A stretch of DNA of 6,717 nt, taken from Maribacter sp. GTDB lineage: Bacteria > Bacteroidota > Bacteroidia > Flavobacteriales > Flavobacteriaceae. Below, piece by piece: positions 1 to 6,565 of this stretch. The translations under genes and the position numbers were made by a program. Positions within the stretch are counted from its first letter, which is position 1; every line of letters begins with the position of its first letter. Location of the stretch: positions 1 to 6,717 of the forward strand of contig QILY01000238.1 in assembly GCA_003232155.1 (NCBI GenBank), written 5' to 3'. Below the pieces are notes generated by a model. It was not told where the DNA came from. It saw only the letters and a list, made by a program, of their open reading frames with translations, and searched no databases.

Positions 1-1360
1 GTATTTCACTATTTATTTTAAAGGAATAAATATTAGAAGTTTTGGTACGGCAATAAAAATTGTTCAAGGCAAGTATGATAATTTGGAAAAAGATGGTCCT
101 GATCAGATTGATGACAACCCAGATACCGTTCGATTTGAAGGTTATGATGGTGAGGTAACCCATTTTCAAGCACTGACGGCAGCACTTTCTGCAACCGTTG
201 GACTGGGCAATATTGCTGGTGTGGCCATAGCACTTTCCATAGGTGGTCCTGGGGCTACTTTTTGGATGATCTTAATTGGTTTTTTAGGAATGGCTTCCAA
301 ATTTGTGGAGTGTACTTTGGGTGTAAAATACAGAGAGATAGATGAGAATGGTACCGTTTACGGTGGCCCTATGTACTACTTGGCCAAGGGACTCAAAGAG
401 AAAGGATTGGAAAAATTGGGAAAAATTCTCGCTATAGTTTTTGCAGTTATGTGCATAGGGGGCTCTTTTGGCGGCGGTAATATGTTTCAGATAAACCAAG
501 CTTTTCAGTTGTTCGAATATGTTACGGGCGCAGAAGAAAGCTTTGTACATGGCAGAGGCTGGCTTTTTGGGCTGGTTATGGCTGTTTTGGTAGGAGTGGT
601 TATCATAGGTGGTATAAAAAAGATTGCAAAAGTGACCGATAAAATAGTGCCAGCGATGGTGGTACTCTATGTGCTTGCAGTTATTGTGGTTTTATTCATC
701 AATCATAAAAGTCTACCAGATGCTTTCACGGCAATTTATGAAGGTGCATTTATGCCAGAAGGTATCTTGGGGGGCTTTATTGGTGTTTTGGTCCAAGGTT
801 TTAAAAGGGCAGCTTTTTCAAATGAGGCAGGTATTGGATCATCTTCGATTGCGCATTCTGCCGTAAAAACAAAGTATGCGGCAAGTGAAGGGTTGGTCGC
901 TTTATTAGAACCATTTATTGATACTGTTGTTATTTGTACAATGACTGCGTTGGTGCTCATAACTACCGGGCAACTAACTGTTGGTGCTGAGATTAATGAT
1001 GCCCAAGGAGTGGTACTTACTTCTAATGCATTGAAAAGCGGAATCTCATGGTTTCCCTACCTTCTTTCTTTTGCTGTTATTCTTTTTGCCTTTTCATCAA
1101 TGATATCATGGTCCTATTACGGCTATCAAGCATGGTCTTTTCTCTTCGGAAGGGGAAAGAAAATAGAGTATATCTATAAAACTATCTTTTGTTTTTTTGT
1201 TGTTATAGGTGCTGCCGCCAGTTTAGGATCGGTCACTGATTTTTCTGATGCCATGATTTTTGCTATGCTCGTACCCAATATGATAGGTTTGTTTTTGCTT
1301 TTGCCTAAGGTAAAGGAAGAATTGGTGAAATATAAAACGGCAATTAAAAATCAGTCATAA
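1..1360 (+). CDS. AGCS-family sodium:alanine/glycine symporter, 5'-truncated
   Basis: Inner-membrane secondary transporter that takes up alanine or glycine with Na+ (family knowledge; substrate not proven here). The reading frame is open from base 2 without a stop, so the gene runs in from outside the window and the TTG at 83 is not its start. About 452 residues are visible, with an N-terminal stretch, including the first membrane segments, missing. Family signatures, numbered from the first visible residue: TVGLGNIAG (65-73), GGPGATFWM (81-89, like the AGCS signature although the usual FWMW ends FWMI), GGPMYYL (121-127) and RAAFSNEAGIGSS (269-281). Multiple hydrophobic segments continue to the C-terminus, which ends in a short Lys-rich tail before TAA. 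The frame is intact, with no sign of decay. mscS follows 49 bp downstream on the same strand, so co-transcription is possible. The family call is very secure; the choice between Ala, Gly or another small amino acid is not. Confidence 0.95.
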   Translation, partial: YFTIYFKGINIRSFGTAIKIVQGKYDNLEKDGPDQIDDNPDTVRFEGYDGEVTHFQALTAALSATVGLGNIAGVAIALSIGGPGATFWMILIGFLGMASKFVECTLGVKYREIDENGTVYGGPMYYLAKGLKEKGLEKLGKILAIVFAVMCIGGSFGGGNMFQINQAFQLFEYVTGAEESFVHGRGWLFGLVMAVLVGVVIIGGIKKIAKVTDKIVPAMVVLYVLAVIVVLFINHKSLPDAFTAIYEGAFMPEGILGGFIGVLVQGFKRAAFSNEAGIGSSSIAHSAVKTKYAASEGLVALLEPFIDTVVICTMTALVLITTGQLTVGAEINDAQGVVLTSNALKSGISWFPYLLSFAVILFAFSSMISWSYYGYQAWSFLFGRGKKIEYIYKTIFCFFVVIGAAASLGSVTDFSDAMIFAMLVPNMIGLFLLLPKVKEELVKYKTAIKNQS

Positions 1361-1381
1361 AGATGTAGTAATATTTGTAGG

Positions 1382-1400
1382 TAAGCGATTTAATCGTTTA
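1382..1400 (+). other. AT-rich inverted repeat just before mscS
   Basis: TAAGCGATT-T-AATCGTTTA is a 9-bp inverted repeat around a single T, with one G-T wobble, followed by the T-rich run TTTTATTCT leading into the mscS ATG at 1410. It could be a weak terminator for the upstream symporter (in RNA, a 7-bp stem with a 5-nt loop), an operator for mscS, or chance in AT-rich DNA. A near-consensus -7 element (TAATATTTG, 1369-1377, one base too long for TAnnTTTG) lies just upstream but has no TTG at a suitable distance. Confidence 0.35.
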
Positions 1401-1409
1401 TTTTATTCT

Positions 1410-2234
1410 ATGGAAATGGATAAAATCAATGAATACCTGCAAATTGCTATTGATAAGGCAGTTTTCTTTTTACCTAAAATAGCACTGGCCGGCATTATTC
1501 TGTGGGTCGGTTTCAAAGTAGTAAAAAAACTAGTGCAACTGATTGGCTTGGCTCTTGAGAAAACCGGTTTTTCAGAAACCCTTAGACCATTTATATCGTC
1601 TACAGCTACCGTACTTTTAAAAGGTGCTGTGCTCTTTGTTATTGCATCGATAATCGGAGCTGACCTTACGGGGCTTATAGCAATCTTAGCTGCGGTAGGT
1701 TTTGCTGTTGGTATGGCTTTGCAAGGCAGTTTGGGCAACTTTGCTTCGGGTATATTGATACTCACCTTAAAACCCTATAAGATTGGTGATTGGATTCAGT
1801 TAGATGATAAGTTCGGTAGGGTAGAGGAGATAGGTATTTTTAGTACTGATGTTCTTACTCCAGGTAACAAAATATTGATTGTTCCAAATTCGATGATTAC
1901 AGAATCTGTAGTGACCAATTTCTCGGAAAAAGGACAAATACGTTTAGAGTTGCATGTAACCATGCCGTATGATGAGAGTTTTCCAAAAGTAAAACAGGTT
2001 ATTATGGATGCCCTATTGGCATTGCCTAAAGTATTAAAAGAACCCCTGCCTGAAATAGGTATACAAAATTTTGATTCGCACAGTGTTCAGCTTTTAGTTC
2101 GCCCTTATGTATATCCTGATGATTATTGGGATGTTACTTTCGAATCAAATAAAGCTATAAAAAGTGCTTTTAACACTTATAATATTAAAGTTGCATACTC
2201 TGAAGGGGTTGAAATGGGTGCTATTGGAGAATAG
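1410..2234 (+). CDS. mscS: Small-conductance mechanosensitive channel, MscS family
   Basis: Predicted inner-membrane heptameric channel that opens under membrane tension and releases solutes during hypo-osmotic shock. The 274 residues are close to the 286 of E. coli MscS, so this is the minimal three-helix type. Likely TM1 is about residues 19-40, TM2 about 66-85 and the pore-lining TM3 about 88-122. TM3 carries GFAVGMALQGSLGNFASG (97-114), nearly the same Gly/Ala packing pattern as E. coli, followed by LKPYKIGDWI at the start of the beta domain and the conserved Pro-Asn of VPNSMI (159-160). The C-terminal alpha/beta domain is complete. The start at 1410 (MEMDKI) is followed by a second ATG at 1416; either is possible because no Shine-Dalgarno motif decides. 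It lies 49 bp after the symporter gene and is followed by a long hairpin, so it probably ends the transcript. Confidence 0.95.
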   Translation: MEMDKINEYLQIAIDKAVFFLPKIALAGIILWVGFKVVKKLVQLIGLALEKTGFSETLRPFISSTATVLLKGAVLFVIASIIGADLTGLIAILAAVGFAVGMALQGSLGNFASGILILTLKPYKIGDWIQLDDKFGRVEEIGIFSTDVLTPGNKILIVPNSMITESVVTNFSEKGQIRLELHVTMPYDESFPKVKQVIMDALLALPKVLKEPLPEIGIQNFDSHSVQLLVRPYVYPDDYWDVTFESNKAIKSAFNTYNIKVAYSEGVEMGAIGE

Positions 2235-2242
2235 TCTTTTAC

Positions 2243-2291
2243 CCGAATTATGTATTAGAAGCTCATAACGAAGTTCTAATGCATAATCCGG
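2243..2291 (+). terminator. Long imperfect hairpin after mscS
   Basis: Arms 2243-2260 and 2274-2291 pair over 18 positions with one A-C mismatch and one G-T wobble around a 13-nt loop. The hairpin starts 9 nt after the mscS stop codon and is followed by ATTTTAATT, a weak T-tract. The position suggests a transcription terminator or 3'-end stabiliser for mscS. The stem is longer than usual for a simple terminator, so a dispersed repeat element is an alternative. Confidence 0.6.
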
Positions 2292-2336
2292 ATTTTAATT
2301 AAGTCACCTTCCAAAGGTTATAAAAAGTTGAATTTA

Positions 2337-2365
2337 TTGTGTAACTTTAGTTGTAGTTATTTTTG
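2337..2365 (+). promoter_or_regulatory. Bacteroidota-type promoter for the hydrolase gene
   Basis: TTG (2337-2339), an 18-bp spacer and TATTTTTG (2358-2365) fit the Bacteroidota housekeeping consensus of TTG/TTTG, about 17-23 bp, then TAnnTTTG. The -7 element ends 26 bp upstream of the ATG at 2392, giving a short leader. This is the best promoter match in the window and separates the hydrolase gene from mscS. Confidence 0.65.
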
Positions 2366-2391
2366 GCTAGATTTTTGATGATTGCATTGGT

Positions 2392-3801
2392 ATGAAAAAA
2401 TGTTTACTCCTCCTCCTTCTCTCGTATACAATATATGGTACAGCACAAGAATTAAGACTTAAAAAAGGAATCATAATCAATGCAGTTGCTGTAAATGATT
2501 CAATTTCAGAAAGTTTCGCATTGTATCTTCCTACTAATTTTGAAGTTTCTAAAAAATGGCCAGTAGTCTTTGTGTTCGATTTAGAAGGTCATGGTAGGCA
2601 GGCTTTGGGTATGTTCAGAACTGCCGCCGAAGAAGAGGGCTATATTTTGGCTGCATCAAATAATGTGCGTGACACCTTATCAATTTCAAAAAACGTGCTT
2701 ATTTCAAGTAGAATGATGAATAGTCTGTATTCAATACTACCTATTCTAAATAGTAGAATTTATACTGCGGGCTTTTCAAGTGGGGCTCGTTTTGCATCAT
2801 TGATACCAACATTTATTCGAGGTGTAAATGGTGTTATTTCTTGTGGATCGCCCATTGCCAATATAGAAGTTTTGGATAGTAAAAGACCATTTCATTTTAT
2901 TGGTATAGTGGGTAATGAAGATTATAATTACACTGAAATGTTGAACAGCCAAAAGGCTTTGAACAAGTTAAGGTTTCCGAACCATCTTATGTTTTTTGAT
3001 GGTGGTCATGAATGGCCTACAAAAGAATACCTTTCTAAAGCCATGCGGATTTTTACACTTTCTTCAATGGCTAAGGGAAATATACCTAAAGACACTACAT
3101 TTATTGAAACTACCTATCAAAATTATCTTGATAATGTAAATGCCATGGTTTCTGAAAATCCTCTTTTTGCATATAAAATTATGCAGGAAATGAATTCGGT
3201 TTATAGGCCTCTTAAGAATATAGATTCTTTGAAAGTAAGCGCAAGACAATTAAGAAAAAGTAAAGAATACCGTAGCAATAACCGAAATCAAAATACGGTA
3301 TTTTTTAAAGAAGCATTTATAAAAGAAGATTATGTATATTATTTAGAAGAAGACATTCTCACGTATAACTACAATAATTTAGGATGGTGGAAATATCAAA
3401 TGGATGAATTGGCCAAATACAATAAAAGAGCCAATGTATATGAAAAGCAAATGGGAAAGCGTTTAAATGCATATATAAACGACCTTATTTCTGATAATAT
3501 CGATGTGATAAAAGCAGATACTGTCCTAGACGAAGAAGCATTAAATCTTCTATGGATGTTAAGCACGGTTATGAACCCTAGCGAATATGCCCCATACCTT
3601 AAAGTGATATCTTATAACGCCAAAATAGAAGATTATGGCACGGCGCTTTTTTATGTAGATGAGCTTTTGAAAAATGGTTATACAGATAAAGCTAAACTAT
3701 ACGCCCTTGAAAACACAGCCCTGTTCCGTATTACTCCCGAATTTAATAAAACGGTATCAAAATATCTGAAAGATGCCCGATATGATATTATTGAGGAGTA
3801 A
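2392..3801 (+). CDS. Secreted alpha/beta-hydrolase (esterase-like) with unassigned C-terminal half
   Basis: Predicted periplasmic or secreted serine hydrolase of unknown substrate. The 469 residues start with a signal peptide (MKKC, then a Leu-rich core, likely cleaved near GTA-QE around residue 18); Cys4 is too early to be a lipobox cysteine. Residues about 40-225 resemble an alpha/beta-hydrolase fold of the esterase/PHB-depolymerase kind: strand WPVVFVFD (56-63), nucleophile elbow GFSSG with Ser129, likely acid Asp177 in GNED, and His206 in GGHEW. The triad therefore looks complete. Residues about 240-469 are charged, probably helical and rich in Tyr, Asn and Lys. The end (roughly 415-460, with ALFYVDELLKNG) has the look of a TPR-like repeat, but I do not recognise a named domain. 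The gene stands alone, with its own promoter and a convergent gene 28 bp downstream. The hydrolase call is good; any specific substrate would be a guess. Confidence 0.8.
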   Translation: MKKCLLLLLLSYTIYGTAQELRLKKGIIINAVAVNDSISESFALYLPTNFEVSKKWPVVFVFDLEGHGRQALGMFRTAAEEEGYILAASNNVRDTLSISKNVLISSRMMNSLYSILPILNSRIYTAGFSSGARFASLIPTFIRGVNGVISCGSPIANIEVLDSKRPFHFIGIVGNEDYNYTEMLNSQKALNKLRFPNHLMFFDGGHEWPTKEYLSKAMRIFTLSSMAKGNIPKDTTFIETTYQNYLDNVNAMVSENPLFAYKIMQEMNSVYRPLKNIDSLKVSARQLRKSKEYRSNNRNQNTVFFKEAFIKEDYVYYLEEDILTYNYNNLGWWKYQMDELAKYNKRANVYEKQMGKRLNAYINDLISDNIDVIKADTVLDEEALNLLWMLSTVMNPSEYAPYLKVISYNAKIEDYGTALFYVDELLKNGYTDKAKLYALENTALFRITPEFNKTVSKYLKDARYDIIEE

Positions 3802-3809
3802 TACTAATA

Positions 3810-3827
3810 TGACTCATTTTATAGTCA
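3810..3827. terminator. Weak hairpin between convergent genes
   Basis: TGACT (3810-3814) and AGTCA (3823-3827) form a 5-bp stem with an 8-nt T/A-rich loop in the 28-bp gap between the hydrolase stop and the DJ-1-like stop. Neither side has a clear T-tract. It is placed where a bidirectional terminator would be expected, but it is weak. Confidence 0.3.
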
Positions 3828-3829
3828 AA

Positions 3830-4570
3830 TCAATCGGGTATAAAGTGTGGTACTTCTTCTAAATTCCAGTCTATAACCAATCCGCTGGCGAGTGATCGGG
3901 CAATTTCTTTTCCATATAAAAACTCACACAAATAAAGGGCAGCTTCAAAGCTTTTAGCGCCACCTGCTGAGGTAATATATTTTCCGTCATGAACAAAGAG
4001 TACGCTATCTTTTACATGTAATTGCGGAAACATTTTTTTGTAGGTTTCGATATCACTCGGAAAAGTGGTTGATGCTACCTCATTCAACAATCCAGCTTTG
4101 GCCAAAACAAAAGCACCATCGCAATGGCTAGTCATGTACAGTGCGGTTTTATCCACCTTTTTTACAAAATTCACCATTACTGAATCTTTTAGGTCGGTAT
4201 CTAAATGATGCTCTGCACTGGGTACTACTAAAATATCAATTTGAGGAATACTGTCTTTGGTATAATCAAAATCTGGTAGTATACGAACGCCTTCAAAAGT
4301 GGTAATAGGTTCAAGTGTATTGGCGACCGTAAAAGTATTCATCGCTTTGATGTTTTTACGATATTTGGTGTGCTGAAAAATATCAAAAGGTGCTGTGAAT
4401 TCGGTATTGAAAGTACCATCCATAATCAAAAAAGCCACATTGTAGCGATTGGGTTCTAATTGAGGTAGTACTCTTTCTTTTTGTTTTTGTGAAACTTGTT
4501 TTGGGGTTTCAATTTGCGGTTTACAGCTCAAAAAAATGAATAGTAAGCAGATGTATGTAATGATTTTCAT
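3830..4570 (-). CDS. DJ-1/PfpI (GlxA-like) family lipoprotein
   Basis: Class I glutamine-amidotransferase-like domain, predicted to be exported and membrane-anchored; reaction unknown. The 246 residues begin with a short Lys-led hydrophobic signal ending FLSC, so Cys16 is the likely lipidated residue (the -3 Phe makes the lipobox slightly atypical). A polar linker to about residue 40 is followed by the DJ-1 fold: VAFLIMDG (45-52), conserved Glu58 in FNTEFTAPFDIF, ILVVPSAE (113-120), and the nucleophile elbow SHCDGAFVLAKAGLL with Cys150. Then comes LFVHDGKYITSAGG (191-204), matching the VLF-DDG-TSAG block of the ligand-binding half of GlxA-type AraC regulators and isonitrile-hydratase-like proteins. 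No helix-turn-helix domain follows, so it is not a transcription factor. The catalytic Glu and Cys are present, which suggests real activity. It is convergent with the hydrolase gene and divergent from the DUF1684 gene. Confidence 0.87.
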   Translation of the reverse strand: MKIITYICLLFIFLSCKPQIETPKQVSQKQKERVLPQLEPNRYNVAFLIMDGTFNTEFTAPFDIFQHTKYRKNIKAMNTFTVANTLEPITTFEGVRILPDFDYTKDSIPQIDILVVPSAEHHLDTDLKDSVMVNFVKKVDKTALYMTSHCDGAFVLAKAGLLNEVASTTFPSDIETYKKMFPQLHVKDSVLFVHDGKYITSAGGAKSFEAALYLCEFLYGKEIARSLASGLVIDWNLEEVPHFIPD

Positions 4571-4589
4571 AGAAGTATTTTAAATTTTA

Positions 4590-4600
4590 GGGTTAAACCC
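4590..4600. other. Short palindrome in the DJ-1-like gene leader
   Basis: GGGTTAAACCC is a 5-bp inverted repeat around one central base, 19 nt upstream of the minus-strand ATG at 4570. It is GC-rich against AT-rich surroundings. It could be a protein-binding site or a small leader hairpin; it may also be chance. Confidence 0.3.
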
Positions 4601-4650
4601 ACCGCTTTTGTGAGTTTTTCTTGACCGTTAATAAAATCAATAAATTGTTC

Positions 4651-4677
4651 ATTTTGTATTCTTGTTTCAAACAAAAT
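4651..4677. promoter_or_regulatory. Nested palindrome in the divergent promoter region, possible operator
   Basis: TTGTTT-C-AAACAA (4662-4674) is a perfect 6-bp inverted repeat around a single C. A second repeat, ATTTTGT (4651-4657) with ACAAAAT (4671-4677), shares its right half, giving two overlapping symmetric sites. It lies in the 155-bp gap between the divergent DJ-1-like and DUF1684 genes, just upstream of where a -33 element for the latter would fall. A dimeric regulator acting on one or both genes is plausible; no regulator gene is visible nearby. Confidence 0.4.
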
Positions 4678-4698
4678 TAGATAAAAAATCATAAGTTG

Positions 4699-4706
4699 TA
4701 CTTTTA
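4699..4706 (+). promoter_or_regulatory. Possible -7 element for the DUF1684 gene
   Basis: TACTTTTA resembles the Bacteroidota -7 consensus TAnnTTTG except for the last base, and its end lies 19 bp before the ATG at 4726. No TTG is found 17-23 bp upstream, so the promoter may be weak or activator-dependent. I found no convincing promoter for the opposite (DJ-1-like) direction in this gap. Confidence 0.35.
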
Positions 4707-4725
4707 GATTTTAAATAGGTATAAA

Positions 4726-5376
4726 ATGAAATATTACTATTTGATCGTATTGCTTGCCGCATTTGGATGCAAACAAGATAAAAAGTATCATGATGTGTCT
4801 CAAAAAGAGATTGTAGTTTCACAAACGGATGCCATACAAGATATTCTACAGTTTCAGAGAGAATTGAATGAAGAATTTAAAAACCCTGAAACTTCACCCT
4901 TGCCCGATAGGTATCGAAAAGATTTTGAAAGCTTAGATTTTTTTATCCCTGATACTACCTATATAATAAAGGCAAAATTTGTTCGCACACCAGAAGCATT
5001 GCCTTTTGATATGCCTACTACTACTGGTAGAAAGTCTATTGAAGTGGTTTACGGTATTGCACATTTTGCACTCAACGGTAAAAAACATCAATTGGAAATT
5101 TACCAAAATCAAGAATTGATGTTAGAGGAAAAATATAGAGATTATCTCTTTTTGCCTTTTACTGATCTAACTAATGATGAAGAAACCTATGGTGGCGGAA
5201 GGTATGTTGATTTGTCAATTCCGAATACCGATTTTATTATGATAGATTTCAATAAGGCTTACAACCCTTATTGTACTTATAATAAAAAGTATTCTTGCCC
5301 TATAGTTCCTGAAGTTAATGATTTAACAACTAGAATCCTGGCTGGTGTCAAGGTATTCAAAAAGGCAAAAAAATAA
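4726..5376 (+). CDS. DUF1684 family lipoprotein
   Basis: Exported lipoprotein of a widespread family with no established function. The 216 residues start MKYYYLIVLLAAFGC, with a lipobox (AFGC) placing the lipidated residue at Cys15, followed by KQD. Residues about 35-75 are helical and polar. The rest is the beta-rich DUF1684 domain, recognised from its C-terminal signature: EETYGGGRYVDL (152-163), then DFNKAYNPYCTY (174-185) and YSCP with Cys191, followed by an Asn-Asp-Leu and a final strand ending LAGVKVFKKAKK. The family's conserved Gly-rich loop, Asp-Phe-Asn, and Asn-Pro-x-Cys elements are all intact. Cys183 and Cys191 could form a disulfide in the periplasm (inference). It is divergent from the DJ-1-like lipoprotein gene, and its stop codon lies inside a terminator stem. 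Confidence 0.9.
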   Translation: MKYYYLIVLLAAFGCKQDKKYHDVSQKEIVVSQTDAIQDILQFQRELNEEFKNPETSPLPDRYRKDFESLDFFIPDTTYIIKAKFVRTPEALPFDMPTTTGRKSIEVVYGIAHFALNGKKHQLEIYQNQELMLEEKYRDYLFLPFTDLTNDEETYGGGRYVDLSIPNTDFIMIDFNKAYNPYCTYNKKYSCPIVPEVNDLTTRILAGVKVFKKAKK

Positions 5377-5401
5377 ACCCAGCGAGACGGCTGGGTTTAT
5401 T
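5372..5401. terminator. Bidirectional intrinsic terminator
   Basis: A perfect 12-bp stem (5372-5383 with 5390-5401) closes a 6-nt loop GAGACG. On the minus strand it is followed by a run of eight Ts, a strong intrinsic terminator for the porin gene. On the plus strand only TTTATTAAA-type sequence follows, so it is weaker for the DUF1684 gene. The left arm overlaps the DUF1684 stop codon. Confidence 0.88.
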
Positions 5402-5408
5402 AAACTAT

Positions 5409-5425
5409 GAACTCAAGACGAGTTC
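5409..5425. other. Second hairpin between DUF1684 and porin genes
   Basis: GAACTC (5409-5414) and GAGTTC (5420-5425) form a perfect 6-bp stem with a 5-nt loop. It lies between the porin stop codon at 5453 and the main terminator, so it would be in the porin mRNA 3' end, where it could protect against exonucleases or add to termination. Confidence 0.45.
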
Positions 5426-5452
5426 TATAATGCAATTTGGGACTACTATTTT

Positions 5453-6496
5453 TTAGAAAGAATAAATTGCTGAAACCAAGAAACTTGATAGGCTTTCAGA
5501 AGCTGCACCATCAGCATCAAAATATGGTTCGTTATCGCTCCATGAATCTAGTCTAATTTCTGGCTTTATGGTTAAGTTATCTATACTAAAGCTACCTGTT
5601 AGTGTTGCAGCAAAAACACTTGGGTCATTATCAATAGCACCTGAACGAGTTGCGAAATATTCACCTCTTAATCCTATAGTGAATGGTTCAGAAGTTGTGA
5701 ATTGAGGATAAAGTGCTGCGCCTGAAAAGCCTTCACCATTATTATCTGCATAAGCAGCGTTAATACCCAAGAAGAAATCATCAGATAAATCAAAACCGCC
5801 GGTATAATCAATTTCAAAACCTAGTTTGGCTTCACCATCATAATATAAATTCAGGTATTGTCCTGAGTAGCCTAATTGTGCACCTAAAGAATATGCGCCA
5901 GGAACAGAATTTGTAAGACCACCAGCGTTAAAATTCTCATCAGTGACATTCATCACCGCTAACATTAAGCTAAAATCATCAGATAATGCAAAATCTGCTT
6001 TCAAACCAACATGTGAAAAAGGTCCGTTAGAAAATAAATAAGAAGTACTATAGTTGAAATTTCCGGTAGGTGATATTACCTCATATCCTAAAAAGGTATT
6101 GAAACGACCAATAGTTAATGTGGTTCCTTCGTTTACATTCCAATAAGCATATAATTGATTTACAAAAATACCAGCGTCACCGCCCACAGCTTGTATAGCT
6201 CTAGGGCCAAAGGCTAAATCAGCGACAGCGCCTACTTTTTCGCTTTCATAACCAACTACAATATTGGCCATACCCAAAGCAAAACCAGTTTGATCTGCAA
6301 AAGAAGTTCCGAAAGACTGTACTTGAGTATCAGATGCACTTAAGTTAGTTTGGTAATATACATCAACTGAACCACTGATAGAAACCTTCTTTTTTTCTTT
6401 TTCCTCTTCCTGAGCAAATGTTGCTGTAGTAGCTAAAAATAAAAATACCAATAAAAATAAAATTTTTGCGTATTTTGTGATAGTAATCATTTTCAT
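5453..6496 (-). CDS. Outer-membrane beta-barrel porin (bbp2/OmpL-like)
   Basis: Predicted outer-membrane channel. The 347 residues start with a clear signal peptide (hydrophobic core about 11-24, TATFA-QE cleavage near residue 28), followed by a charged run EEEKEKKK (30-37). The barrel begins at VSISGSVDVYYQTNL. The rest alternates polar and hydrophobic residues, is rich in Gly, Ser, Asn, Asp, Phe and Tyr, has no cytoplasmic-type domains, and ends AIYSF with the C-terminal Phe typical of proteins assembled by the Bam machinery. It resembles the putative beta-barrel porin-2 family by eye; the exact family needs a profile search. The first of two close Met codons (MKM) is taken as the start. 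amt lies 111 bp upstream on the same strand, and I see no TAnnTTTG promoter between them, so the two are probably co-transcribed. A role in ammonium or small-solute entry is inferred from this context only. Confidence 0.85.
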   Translation of the reverse strand: MKMITITKYAKILFLLVFLFLATTATFAQEEEKEKKKVSISGSVDVYYQTNLSASDTQVQSFGTSFADQTGFALGMANIVVGYESEKVGAVADLAFGPRAIQAVGGDAGIFVNQLYAYWNVNEGTTLTIGRFNTFLGYEVISPTGNFNYSTSYLFSNGPFSHVGLKADFALSDDFSLMLAVMNVTDENFNAGGLTNSVPGAYSLGAQLGYSGQYLNLYYDGEAKLGFEIDYTGGFDLSDDFFLGINAAYADNNGEGFSGAALYPQFTTSEPFTIGLRGEYFATRSGAIDNDPSVFAATLTGSFSIDNLTIKPEIRLDSWSDNEPYFDADGAASESLSSFLVSAIYSF

Positions 6497-6512
6497 AAGT
6501 TTAAATTTTTGC

Positions 6513-6525
6513 AGCCTTTAAGGCT
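6513..6525 (-). other. Inverted repeat in the porin leader
   Basis: AGCCTT-T-AAGGCT (plus strand) is a perfect 6-bp inverted repeat around one base, 16 nt upstream of the porin ATG. As RNA the loop would have to open to at least 3 nt. It could be a binding site or a leader hairpin that affects translation of the porin mRNA. Confidence 0.35.
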
Positions 6526-6565
6526 TGCTATTCGATTGATTTGAATTGTATTGAAAAGGTTATGT

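Noticed and set aside
83..85. TTG at 83 as the start of the symporter
   Set aside because: The frame is open back to base 2 and encodes family-like sequence (about 27 residues including FGTAIKIVQGKYDN), so the gene begins outside the window.
284..960. Open frames antisense to or out of frame with the symporter (284-550, 669-866, 736-960)
   Set aside because: All lie inside a well-supported coding region and show no family features; treated as shadows.
1369..1377. TAATATTTG as an mscS promoter -7 element
   Set aside because: The spacing between TA and TTTG is one base too long and there is no TTG at the right distance upstream; kept only as a note beside the inverted repeat.
1403..1765. 120-codon open frame on the minus strand opposite mscS
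   Set aside because: It is fully antisense to a gene with clear MscS motifs, and its product is Pro/Ala/Lys/Thr/Ser-rich with no recognisable domain, as expected from a shadow frame.
3064..3249. 61-codon minus-strand frame inside the hydrolase gene
   Set aside because: Short, antisense to coding sequence, with no recognisable features.
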